Source: Desulfonema limicola
GTDB taxonomy: Bacteria; Desulfobacterota; Desulfobacteria; Desulfobacterales; DYRC01
Assembly (NCBI GenBank): GCA_020718925.1
Contig: DYRC01000094.1
Coordinates: forward strand, 1 to 12,949
Length of the DNA stretch: 12,949 nt
Direction of reading: 5' to 3'
The notes beneath the pieces were generated by a model. The model saw nothing but the letters and a program-made list of their open reading frames with translations, was not told the DNA's origin and did no database searches. Position 1 is the stretch's first letter. Every line of letters begins with the position of its first letter. The position numbers and the translations under genes are program-made. Below are positions 1 to 7,415 of the stretch, one piece after another.

Positions 1-2
1 TT

Positions 3-614
3 ATGAAAACGATCATGGCAGTTATGGCAGGGGTACTGATGCTGCTTGCGGCAAATGTGCAGGCAGATGAGAAGAACAATTACGCTCTGTTCAGATATGA
101 CGGAGGGGACGGCGTGAGCGGAACGGTCAACGTGCTTGAGAATTATACCTTTCCGGGCTGGACGCTAGGCGTTGAAATAGACACCGGAAAAAATGACTTT
201 CAGGCTTTTTTCGTATATGCGTTCAAGGAAATCGCCGCAGGACTGAAACTCGGGGCGCAGTATTACAGAGAATCTGAAGGGGTAGAGGACTTTGTTCCTT
301 ATATCTCTTATAGCAAATCCATCGGAGATATTACGGCTTCCGGCATGTGCCGGGAATTTTTAGGGGATAAACAATACACCGAATTTTGGGGAGGTCTCAC
401 GTATTCTCCCTGGGGACAAGAAGGGTTGTATTTCGGTATGCAGGCAGGCTATTATTTTTACCAGCACGGAGCCAAATACTGGTATGTCAGGCTCCCGGTG
501 GTGGGATACCATTTCAGCAACGGCATCGCTCCCTTGGTATGGTATCAGCATCAGGAGAATGATGAGGATTTCAGGGGAGATACATACATGGCAGCCATTG
601 AATTTAAGTTCTAA
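3..614 (+). CDS. Putative secreted outer-membrane beta-barrel protein
   Basis: The 203-residue product begins with a classic Sec signal peptide: Lys at residue 2, a hydrophobic core at about residues 4-17, and an AxA-like cleavage site after VQA near residue 21. The mature part alternates polar and aromatic or hydrophobic residues, is rich in Gly, Tyr, Phe and Trp, has no hydrophobic helix, and ends in Phe (IEFKF). These are the hallmarks of an outer-membrane barrel of perhaps 8 strands, with the terminal Phe acting as the assembly signal. I do not recognise a specific family, and substrate or pore function cannot be assigned. The ATG is only 2 bases from the window edge, so the ribosome site is not visible; the signal peptide argues that the start is correct. 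The TAA stop is the first bases of the palindromic repeat at 611-705. The gene converges on the multi-REC kinase gene. Confidence 0.7.
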   Translation: MKTIMAVMAGVLMLLAANVQADEKNNYALFRYDGGDGVSGTVNVLENYTFPGWTLGVEIDTGKNDFQAFFVYAFKEIAAGLKLGAQYYRESEGVEDFVPYISYSKSIGDITASGMCREFLGDKQYTEFWGGLTYSPWGQEGLYFGMQAGYYFYQHGAKYWYVRLPVVGYHFSNGIAPLVWYQHQENDEDFRGDTYMAAIEFKF

Positions 615-705
615 CCCCTCCCCCCGCCCCTCCCCTGAAAGGAGAGGGGAGTACTGATGATGTTCTCCCCCTTCCCTTCCAGGGAAGGGGGCAGGGGGGT
701 TAGGT
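611..705. repeat. Palindromic GC-rich repeat, copy 1 (double hairpin, intergenic)
   Basis: This C-rich then G-rich element of about 95 bp sits between two convergent genes. It holds two stem-loops: CTCCCCT (630-636) pairing with AGGGGAG (645-651), and a perfect 11-bp stem CCCCCTTCCCT (667-677) pairing with AGGGAAGGGGG (681-691) around a 3-base loop. The outer ends also pair roughly (CTAACCCC on the left, GGGGTTAGG on the right). A second, closely similar copy lies at about 10910-11000. The TAA stops of both flanking genes lie in the repeat ends. It probably acts as a bidirectional terminator or mRNA 3'-end stabiliser, or it is a REP/MITE-type non-autonomous element; no transposase is present in the window. 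Confidence 0.85.
667..691. terminator. Perfect 11-bp GC-rich stem-loop between convergent genes
   Basis: An 11-bp perfect stem with a TCC loop lies just downstream of both convergent stop codons. There is no long T tract after either arm, so it is not a textbook intrinsic terminator. It could still stop or protect transcripts from either side. The same stem recurs in repeat copy 2 with a TTC loop. Confidence 0.45.
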
Positions 706-2598
706 ATTCAGAAGATTACGCACCATCCCCAGTAATTCATCACGCGTGTATGTGCCTTTCTGAAGAACTTTCGCAACATAACCGTTAAGCCGAAGTTTAT
801 CCTCAGCCGTAATATCTTTGGCGGTAATCACCACTATCGGAATTTTCTGCCATATTTCATGCTTGCGGACTTCTTCGACAAACTGAAATCCGTCAATTTC
901 AGGCATCATCAGATCGAGCAGAATCAGAGATGGCGTATATTTTGCCATATATTCCAGCGCGATCCGTCCGTTTTCAGCCGGAATTGCCGGCGCGCCTTCT
1001 TTTTCCACAAGCCTGCAAAACATCTCGCGTGTTGCGTCATCATCTTCGACAACCAATACCTGAGAGGCATTATCACAGTATTTTTTTATCACCCCGGAAA
1101 GCCGCTTCCGATCAATCGGCTTGGTAATATAATCCGAAGCGCCGAGAGCAAAACCGGTGTTTTTATCATCAACAATCGTGAGCATGATCACCGGAATTTC
1201 AACGGTTTCAGGATCAGCTTTGAGGGCGGACAAGACTGCCCATCCGTCCATATCCGGCATCATAACATCCAGCGTAATGACATCGGGCTTCAGTTCTTTG
1301 GCAAGTTTCAAGCCTTCCTTTCCGCCTGAGGTCGTAACAATAACGAAATCTTCTTTCTGATAAGTCCGCTTCATCAGCTCCTGTATGGTCGGATCATCGT
1401 CAATGACCAGAACAGTTCTTGCCCTTTTGTCCCGCAACTCCGGTTCGGCTCCTTTGACGGTTTTTGGAACCGCTTTCAATGCGCCGGCATCCGCAGGCAA
1501 TCGGACGGTAAACGTAGAACCTTTTCCTTCTTCGCTTTCTACGGCAATATCACCGCCCATCATCTGACAGAATTTCCGACTGATGGTCAGCCCCAAGCCT
1601 GTACCGCCGTATTTGCGGGTTGTGGAATCATCCCCCTGCATGAATGGCTGATAGAGTTTTGAAATCTGTTGCGGTGTCATTCCGATGCCGCTGTCTGTTA
1701 CTTTGAAAATCATCATATCATCAGAGCGTTTTGCCTGTAATTCTATAATCCCGTTTTCGGTGAATTTGGATGCGTTACTGAGCAGATTGAACAGCACCTG
1801 ACGGGTTTTGACCTGATCCGCAGTGATTTTTCCGAGATTGTCGGCACAGTTCAGCCTCAGCGTGTTGGCGTTCTTTTCTATGAGAGGCGTAACCATTGAT
1901 ACGATGTCCTCAATCTGTTTTGATACGTCAAACGGTTCCAGAAATAATGTCATCTTTCCCGCTTCGATTTTGGACAAATCAAGAATATCATTGATCAGCC
2001 CCAACAGATGCTTACCCGCCGCATTGATTTTCCGAAGATCGGGGATGAACGCTTCATTGCCCGACTCCTCTGCTTCTTCCTCAAGCATTTCGCTGTAACC
2101 GATGATCGCATTCAGCGGGGTACGCAGTTCATGGCTCGTATTGGCTATAAATGTGCTTTTGGCTTTGTTGGCGGATTCGGCAGCTTCTTTGGCGATCATC
2201 AATTCTTCCCTGGCGAATTTCAATTGCAAATGCGTGTTCACTCTGGCAAGAATTTCTTCTTTCTGAAAAGGCTTGATAATATAATCCACGCCGCCGCATT
2301 CAAAGCCTTTTACCTTATCCGCCGTATCATTGCGCGCACTGAGAAATATGACAGGTATGTCTTTAAGGTCTTCCTGAGCTTTCAATCGGCGGCATACTTC
2401 ATATCCGTCCATTTCGGGCATGACAATATCAAGCAGAAGAATATCCGGTTTCTTTTTACGAACATAATTCAACGCGCTCATTCCGTCTTTTGCAACGGCT
2501 ACGAGAAAATTCTGATGTTTGAAAAAACCTGCCATCATCTGAAGATTAATCGGATTGTCATCAACGATTAAGATCAAAGCATGATTATCCTGATTCAC
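700..2598 (-). CDS. Soluble hybrid histidine kinase, REC-HisKA-HATPase_c-REC-REC
   Basis: The 632-residue product has no transmembrane segment. REC1 spans about residues 8-125 (acceptor Asp57, Lys109). A short coiled linker leads to a HisKA domain with phospho-acceptor His156 in SHELRTP, then an HATPase_c domain with an N box around Asn271/Asn275, G1 DSGIGM and G2 GGTGLGL. REC2 follows (about 395-508, Asp444, Lys493) and REC3 (about 513-630, Asp562, Lys614). All three receivers keep the acidic pocket and acceptor Asp, so all look active. No HPt or output domain is present. The start is GTG at 2598, supported by an ideal AAGGAG six bases upstream. It lies 55 bp downstream of the transmembrane kinase gene on the same strand with no obvious promoter between them, so co-transcription is likely. 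It probably receives phosphate from the partner kinase HPt. The stop codon lies inside the flanking repeat. Confidence 0.93.
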   Translation of the reverse strand: MNQDNHALILIVDDNPINLQMMAGFFKHQNFLVAVAKDGMSALNYVRKKKPDILLLDIVMPEMDGYEVCRRLKAQEDLKDIPVIFLSARNDTADKVKGFECGGVDYIIKPFQKEEILARVNTHLQLKFAREELMIAKEAAESANKAKSTFIANTSHELRTPLNAIIGYSEMLEEEAEESGNEAFIPDLRKINAAGKHLLGLINDILDLSKIEAGKMTLFLEPFDVSKQIEDIVSMVTPLIEKNANTLRLNCADNLGKITADQVKTRQVLFNLLSNASKFTENGIIELQAKRSDDMMIFKVTDSGIGMTPQQISKLYQPFMQGDDSTTRKYGGTGLGLTISRKFCQMMGGDIAVESEEGKGSTFTVRLPADAGALKAVPKTVKGAEPELRDKRARTVLVIDDDPTIQELMKRTYQKEDFVIVTTSGGKEGLKLAKELKPDVITLDVMMPDMDGWAVLSALKADPETVEIPVIMLTIVDDKNTGFALGASDYITKPIDRKRLSGVIKKYCDNASQVLVVEDDDATREMFCRLVEKEGAPAIPAENGRIALEYMAKYTPSLILLDLMMPEIDGFQFVEEVRKHEIWQKIPIVVITAKDITAEDKLRLNGYVAKVLQKGTYTRDELLGMVRNLLNT

Positions 2599-2653
2599 AG
2601 CTTTCTCCTTTTGGACGGGCGGTTTATTTTCGGGAACACATTCATTATTTTTT

Positions 2654-5600
2654 TCATAATATCAGTTTTCTGATCTTGTCCATCACCGAAGGAAAATCTT
2701 TCCGCAGCAGTTCCGTACGCTCAATATTGAAGCTTGTTACGGTTTTGTACAATGCCTGACAGTAGTTCAGCAGAAAGCCGATCCCGTATTGCTCTGAGAT
2801 ACGCATCAGGTCTGCGGCAAAAACCGTTATCTCGTCGTCAATATAATATATTTCCCCGATCTGTTTCCATTTCGGGAGGACGTCATCTTCGAGCAGCCGG
2901 ATCAGTTCCGGCAGACGCGCCTTTGTTTCTTCCGAAATAATTTCCTGAGACTCGCAGGAATACGATTCTGCCTGCATCCTGAAAATATCAGGGAAGAGAT
3001 CAATCAGTGCGGACTGAAAGATTTCTAATTCCTGATCCAGCATCTTCAATAAGGGATCAATATCTGTCCCGTCTTTTTGCGCTATCTCTATCTGTAAGGC
3101 GGCATCGGACAGACTTTTTGCGGAGATGTTGGCGCACACGCCTTTGATTGAGTGGGCATGAAGTTTTATGTTCGATGCGTCCTTCATATTCCAGGCAGTT
3201 TTCAACTTTTCTATATGATCTGAAATATTTATGAAACTATCTTCTATAATTTCTCTTGCAAGAGATGTATCTCCGCCGATGGTGCTTAGGAATTTCTGAT
3301 AGTCAAAAACAGGTAGCTGATCAGGAGTTGATGCCGAATCCGACGGCAATTCGGCATTTGAAAATTCGGCATTCGCATCATCCCTTTTCAGATTTCTTTG
3401 AATAGCGGAAAGCAGTTCGTCAGGGTTAATCGGTTTCAAAATATAGTCATTCATGCCTGCTTCAAAGGATTTATCCCGGTCTTCTAATGCAGCATTTGCC
3501 GTCATTGCTATAATCGGCACATCGGGGTTGAGAACCCCGGAAGACGGATCGCGGATAATATGCGTGGCTTCCAGCCCGTCTATTTCCGGCATCTGCATAT
3601 CCATCAGAACAAGGTCGTAATGCGTTTTTCGGAGGGCTTCTATCGCTTCTCTGCCGTTGCAGGCAATGTCTGCCGACAATCCGAATCTCTTCAGTATTGC
3701 CAAAGCCACTTTCTGATTGGGAATGTTGTCTTCCGCAAGCAACAGCCGATAAGACGCAAGAGATGATGGGGAAAGGGTGAGAGGCGCTGCCGGTCTTTGA
3801 ACTTTGACTTCTGATCCCTTTCCGAATGACGCTGTAAACCAGAACGTCGAGCCTTTGCCATCTTCGCTTTCAGCGCCGGTTTGTCCGCCCATCAATTCTG
3901 CGAGTTGTTTGGAAATTGCCAATCCGAGTCCGGTGCCGCCGTATTTTCGCGTGACGGACTTGTCTGTCTGTGAAAACGACTTGAAGAGGCTCTCCATGCG
4001 GTCTTTCGGGATTCCGATTCCGGTGTCGTCAACTTCAAATTTTATAAGGGTGTAGGTTTGTGTCTGTTCTCGGAAAGATACCCGGATTTCGATTCCCCCC
4101 TTGTGCGTGAACTTGACGGCATTATTGACAAAATTGAGCAGAATCTGACGCACCCGTCCCGGATCACCCCGGAGATATTTATAAACATCAGCTTCGATCC
4201 GATATGACAGGGAAAGTCCTTTTTTTTCGGCTTTCATGCCAAGAATTTTCACGACTGACCCGACAATCTCTGTCAGGTCGAAATCTATGTGTTCCAGTTC
4301 GAGTTTTCTGGCTTCGATTTTGGAAAAATCAAGAATATCATTGATAAGAGAAAGCAGAATATCCGAAGACGTCATCGCGGTTTCGACATAATCCCGCTGT
4401 TCTTCGTTCAGAGCCGTATCGCGTAACAATCGGGTCATGTTGACAATCGCATTCATCGGCGTTCTGATTTCATGACTCATGTTCGCAAGAAATTCGCTCT
4501 TCGCAACGGTTGCAGCTTGTATAATATCTATCTGTTTTGCGACTTTATCCCGAATTTTATTATAAGAATTTACAAGATCGCCGATTTCATCATTGGATGT
4601 TATCTCTATTTTTGTATCCAAATCAATTTCTTCCTGCTCGGCAATCTGGGATAACTTGACAGAGATGATATTTATAGGTTTTGCCAGCTTCACAGATATA
4701 AAAACGCCTGATATCAGAATGATGACGATAACAACGATGACTAAGATCAACGTCATAAATTTTAATCTGTCAGCATCTGAAAAAAGTTCTTTTTTCAAAA
4801 TCAGACAAATTAAAATACTGCTCAGACTCTGAATTTTGACATAATTCATAATATATTCTTCGGAATTATATTTTATCGTGCTGATATTTTGTAAAAAATT
4901 TTCTTTTCTGATAATATCTGAAAATGGTAATTTCACACCCGAATCATTTTCAAACCGCGTTTCTTTTCCATCTTTATTGAACAATGACATGACCCGGTTA
5001 TCCGAACTTACGAAATAAAGCTCACTATTGACGCCGAAGTTTATCTGTTTCAGGAGATCACTTAAAAAAATAGTGTTCAAATCAATAAATAAAATTCCCA
5101 AAGGTTCATGTGTCTGAAGGTTTCGTATCATTTTAACCAACGATAGGGAATAATTTCTTGTATCATTCCGGGCATATTTTTTATCCAGATAATCATGATA
5201 GCCTATCCAAAAAGCTTTATCAGAATCAGAAATCTGATGATAATAAGAGAAGTTATCTTTCATATCTTCCATTGAAGCATCATATACCTTATAATAACTT
5301 GTAGAAACAGATTTTCCACCGTTTTTTACAATGATGATATTACTGATATATTTGCTGCTGTTGACGATACCGTTAATATATTTTTCAGTATTTCTCATGC
5401 CTTCGGAGTAATGCATTGATGATAAATATGTCTGAATCTGAGAATTGACACTGATATCAATCGCTGCGGTTTCAATGTTTGAAGAAAAAAAGTCAAATGT
5501 CTTTTTTATCTGATTCATACTGCTGTTGACAGAATTTATTGTCTTTTTTTCTATCAAAGATATGGAAAATTTATAAGACAGATAGCCCATTAAAATAATC

Positions 5601-5677
5601 GGAATGATGGTAATTGAAAATAAACCGATCAATTTCAAGGTTATGAGAGAAGAATAATTTTTTAAAAGAAATTTCAT
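2654..5677 (-). CDS. Transmembrane hybrid sensor kinase with HAMP, HisKA, HATPase_c, REC and HPt
   Basis: The 1007-residue product has TM1 at about residues 11-35, an extracytoplasmic sensor of about 270 residues resembling double-Cache (YesM-like) domains, TM2 at about 307-331 and a HAMP linker to about 385. The HisKA domain has His402 in SHEIRTP. The HATPase_c domain has an N box near Asn515-519, G1 DTGIGI and G2 GGTGLGL. A REC domain follows at about 643-765 (Asp693, Lys748), then an HPt domain with His842 in HSIKG. The last 90 residues form a helical tail with no named function. The complete phosphorelay His-Asp-His sits in one chain at the inner membrane. The gene starts 7 bp after the solute-binding protein stop, so ligand-binding protein and kinase are probably one sensory unit. 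The nearest Shine-Dalgarno-like GAGGAA is about 19 bases away, so translational coupling is likely. Base composition shifts from AT-rich (sensor half) to balanced (kinase half). Confidence 0.94.
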   Translation of the reverse strand: MKFLLKNYSSLITLKLIGLFSITIIPIILMGYLSYKFSISLIEKKTINSVNSSMNQIKKTFDFFSSNIETAAIDISVNSQIQTYLSSMHYSEGMRNTEKYINGIVNSSKYISNIIIVKNGGKSVSTSYYKVYDASMEDMKDNFSYYHQISDSDKAFWIGYHDYLDKKYARNDTRNYSLSLVKMIRNLQTHEPLGILFIDLNTIFLSDLLKQINFGVNSELYFVSSDNRVMSLFNKDGKETRFENDSGVKLPFSDIIRKENFLQNISTIKYNSEEYIMNYVKIQSLSSILICLILKKELFSDADRLKFMTLILVIVVIVIILISGVFISVKLAKPINIISVKLSQIAEQEEIDLDTKIEITSNDEIGDLVNSYNKIRDKVAKQIDIIQAATVAKSEFLANMSHEIRTPMNAIVNMTRLLRDTALNEEQRDYVETAMTSSDILLSLINDILDFSKIEARKLELEHIDFDLTEIVGSVVKILGMKAEKKGLSLSYRIEADVYKYLRGDPGRVRQILLNFVNNAVKFTHKGGIEIRVSFREQTQTYTLIKFEVDDTGIGIPKDRMESLFKSFSQTDKSVTRKYGGTGLGLAISKQLAELMGGQTGAESEDGKGSTFWFTASFGKGSEVKVQRPAAPLTLSPSSLASYRLLLAEDNIPNQKVALAILKRFGLSADIACNGREAIEALRKTHYDLVLMDMQMPEIDGLEATHIIRDPSSGVLNPDVPIIAMTANAALEDRDKSFEAGMNDYILKPINPDELLSAIQRNLKRDDANAEFSNAELPSDSASTPDQLPVFDYQKFLSTIGGDTSLAREIIEDSFINISDHIEKLKTAWNMKDASNIKLHAHSIKGVCANISAKSLSDAALQIEIAQKDGTDIDPLLKMLDQELEIFQSALIDLFPDIFRMQAESYSCESQEIISEETKARLPELIRLLEDDVLPKWKQIGEIYYIDDEITVFAADLMRISEQYGIGFLLNYCQALYKTVTSFNIERTELLRKDFPSVMDKIRKLIL

Positions 5678-5684
5678 GGCATTT

Positions 5685-7094
5685 TTATTTTATTATTTCC
5701 TCTATTTTTTCCTGCGCTTTCAGGCAGGCTTCCTGCGGACTTATTTTGCCGTTAAGCGCCAGACTTCCATAATATCCCACGCTATTTTCCAAAATAACTC
5801 CGAGCTTGGGAGAAGAAGGAATCCATGAAATACCCCTATCCACAAGAGAGTTGGCTATTTTAAGCGACTCAAGCTGAACAGGATATGAAGGATTTATTTT
5901 TATTAATTCTTTATTCTGATAAACAGATGTTCTTACAGGAACGCCGCTATTCTTGACATAGTCATCGGATTTTAATCTGCTTGTCATATAAGCTATGAAT
6001 ATCCACGCCGCATCTTTATTCCGGGAACTTTGAGGTATTCCGATATTCCATCCGGCTAAAGCTGCCGCGTCTCCCCCCGGTCCTTTGGGTGGAATCGTAT
6101 AGTTTATTTTATCAAAAACAATACTTTTCCGAGGATCTGATAAAAGCGGAATAAGCCCTGTCGCATCAAACCACATAGCTGTTTTTCCCGAAGCAAACGC
6201 TTTCAAAGATTCCTCATGAGTATATAAAGAGACGTCTGGAGGCGAATACTTTAAAAGTTCCACATAAAAATTCATGGCGTCTATGGTTCCCGGTTCATTC
6301 ATTGTCGGTCTGCCTGTTTTTTCGTCCAATATGCGACCTCCGAAATTATACATGATTGTCATAAAGCCGGATGCGAAAGGCACACCCTGCTTTGCTCTCA
6401 TCGCAATACCATAAACTCCGTCTTCTTTCTTGTTGAAAAACTTGGCAAGATCGAGCATTTCCTGCATGGTTTTGGGCGGTTCTTTCGCATATTTCTGAAA
6501 CAAATCTTTCCGATAACCGACAACACGGGTTTCGCCGGCAATAGGAATGCCATAGATCACATTTTTGAATTTTCCTATGCCGTTCCGATAAGCCGGAATA
6601 ATATCATCATAATCATACCAAGCAGGCGTCATATCGCTATTTATAAAATCGTGAATCGGAAGAATCGCATTCTTGTTGGCATATTCACTCAACCAGAAGC
6701 CATCTATCATAACAACATCATAAGCTTTATTACCATAAAAATCAATAAATTGTTTATCTTTCAAAGAATTTTCGTCCATGATATCCCAGTTTAATCTGAT
6801 ACCGGTCATTTTTTCAAACTCAACTCCCATAGTTTTAAATGCTTTTGTTGACGGATGATCTGAGAAACTTAAATTAATCGTTATTCCATCAAATTTTTTC
6901 TTCACCTGAACCGCCCAGTCTTCCAATTTCAAATTTTTTGAAAATTTCATCTCATTTTTTGAAATCCCTGCGGTATCAATTTTAACCTGATCGCATTTGT
7001 CATTTACAGATAGCCTCGTGCGAATCATATATGCGAACAAAATGCACAATATGATTATGACAATTCCGGATAACTTTTTAAAATTAGCAGACAT
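5685..7094 (-). CDS. ABC-type solute-binding protein (family 1, sugar-binding type), membrane-anchored
   Basis: The 469-residue product has a hydrophobic segment at residues 9-23, then a linker of about 45 residues, then a MalE/MsmE-like periplasmic binding fold from about residue 70. Recognisable family features are the FEKMTGI stretch near 93-99, YDVVMIDGFW, YGIPIAGETRVVGYRKDLF, and the SGKTAMWF and AALAGWNIGIP motifs of the second lobe. There is no lipobox: the Cys in the hydrophobic segment is preceded by Leu, and no AxA cleavage site follows, so the segment may stay as an uncleaved membrane anchor. No permease or ATPase gene is near. The gene is the first of an operon and lies 7 bp from the hybrid kinase, which suggests a sensory rather than transport role. 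A strong promoter lies at 7136-7164, and AAGGAGG precedes the ATG by about ten bases. The ligand is unknown; a sugar is the family default. Confidence 0.9.
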   Translation of the reverse strand: MSANFKKLSGIVIIILCILFAYMIRTRLSVNDKCDQVKIDTAGISKNEMKFSKNLKLEDWAVQVKKKFDGITINLSFSDHPSTKAFKTMGVEFEKMTGIRLNWDIMDENSLKDKQFIDFYGNKAYDVVMIDGFWLSEYANKNAILPIHDFINSDMTPAWYDYDDIIPAYRNGIGKFKNVIYGIPIAGETRVVGYRKDLFQKYAKEPPKTMQEMLDLAKFFNKKEDGVYGIAMRAKQGVPFASGFMTIMYNFGGRILDEKTGRPTMNEPGTIDAMNFYVELLKYSPPDVSLYTHEESLKAFASGKTAMWFDATGLIPLLSDPRKSIVFDKINYTIPPKGPGGDAAALAGWNIGIPQSSRNKDAAWIFIAYMTSRLKSDDYVKNSGVPVRTSVYQNKELIKINPSYPVQLESLKIANSLVDRGISWIPSSPKLGVILENSVGYYGSLALNGKISPQEACLKAQEKIEEIIK

Positions 7095-7135
7095 GGTTTG
7101 ATTTCCTCCTTAATTCAAGTATCTTCCTACTTTGA

Positions 7136-7164
7136 AAAATACCATGTTTTCGTGCGAATGTCAA
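7136..7164 (-). promoter_or_regulatory. Sigma70-type promoter for the binding protein/kinase operon
   Basis: Read on the minus strand, a perfect -35 TTGACA (7159-7164) is separated by 17 bases from a TATTTT -10 (7136-7141). The expected start of transcription is near 7129, giving a leader of about 35 bases that contains AAGGAGG before the ATG at 7094. The -35 and spacing are ideal; the -10 has two mismatches. Confidence 0.7.
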
Positions 7165-7325
7165 GGATACAAACAAATGTCCTTTCTGTTCTGCCGTCGG
7201 TAAACACGAGGCTTTTTTCTCCCACCTCGCAGATTTCCATAGGCTCATCCCGTCATTAAAAACGATAATAGCCGTGCCACTGAAGATTTTTATGCGTCAG
7301 GAGATTTATCTGATTCATTCTTTAA

Positions 7326-7353
7326 TTGACACAAGGTCTTCTTTGGGTATAAT
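7326..7353 (+). promoter_or_regulatory. Near-perfect sigma70-type promoter for the CNMP-PATAN pair
   Basis: TTGACA (7326-7331), a 16-base spacer and TATAAT (7348-7353) match the consensus at all twelve positions, with a spacer one base shorter than optimal. The predicted start near 7360 leaves a leader of about 55 bases. The start ATG at 7416 is preceded by GAGGAAGG (7405-7412). Confidence 0.8.
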
Positions 7354-7415
7354 TCTTATGCTGTTATTTTTCTGAGCCTGTTTCCGAGCTGCATCTGTCC
7401 GAATGAGGAAGGTAT

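Larger units (their letters stand above)
7095..7415. other. Divergent intergenic control region (321 bp)
   Basis: This gap separates the minus-strand binding-protein/kinase operon from the plus-strand CNMP-PATAN pair. It contains a strong promoter for each direction (7136-7164 minus; 7326-7353 plus), roughly 160 bp apart. Between them is a weak inverted repeat, CGAGG (7207-7211) and CCTCG (7225-7229). I found no convincing ORF, tRNA or riboswitch in it. Confidence 0.7.

Noticed and set aside
611..705. The paired C-rich/G-rich repeats as a CRISPR array or insertion sequence
   Set aside because: Single copies about 10 kb apart, no regular spacers, no cas genes and no transposase in the window.
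859..2571. Several plus-strand ORFs of 60-187 codons opposite the multi-REC kinase
   Set aside because: They are antisense shadows of a strongly recognisable coding frame and have no domain features of their own.
7207..7229. Inverted repeat CGAGG/CCTCG with a T-rich loop in the divergent intergenic region
   Set aside because: Only five base pairs with a long loop; too weak to call a terminator or operator.
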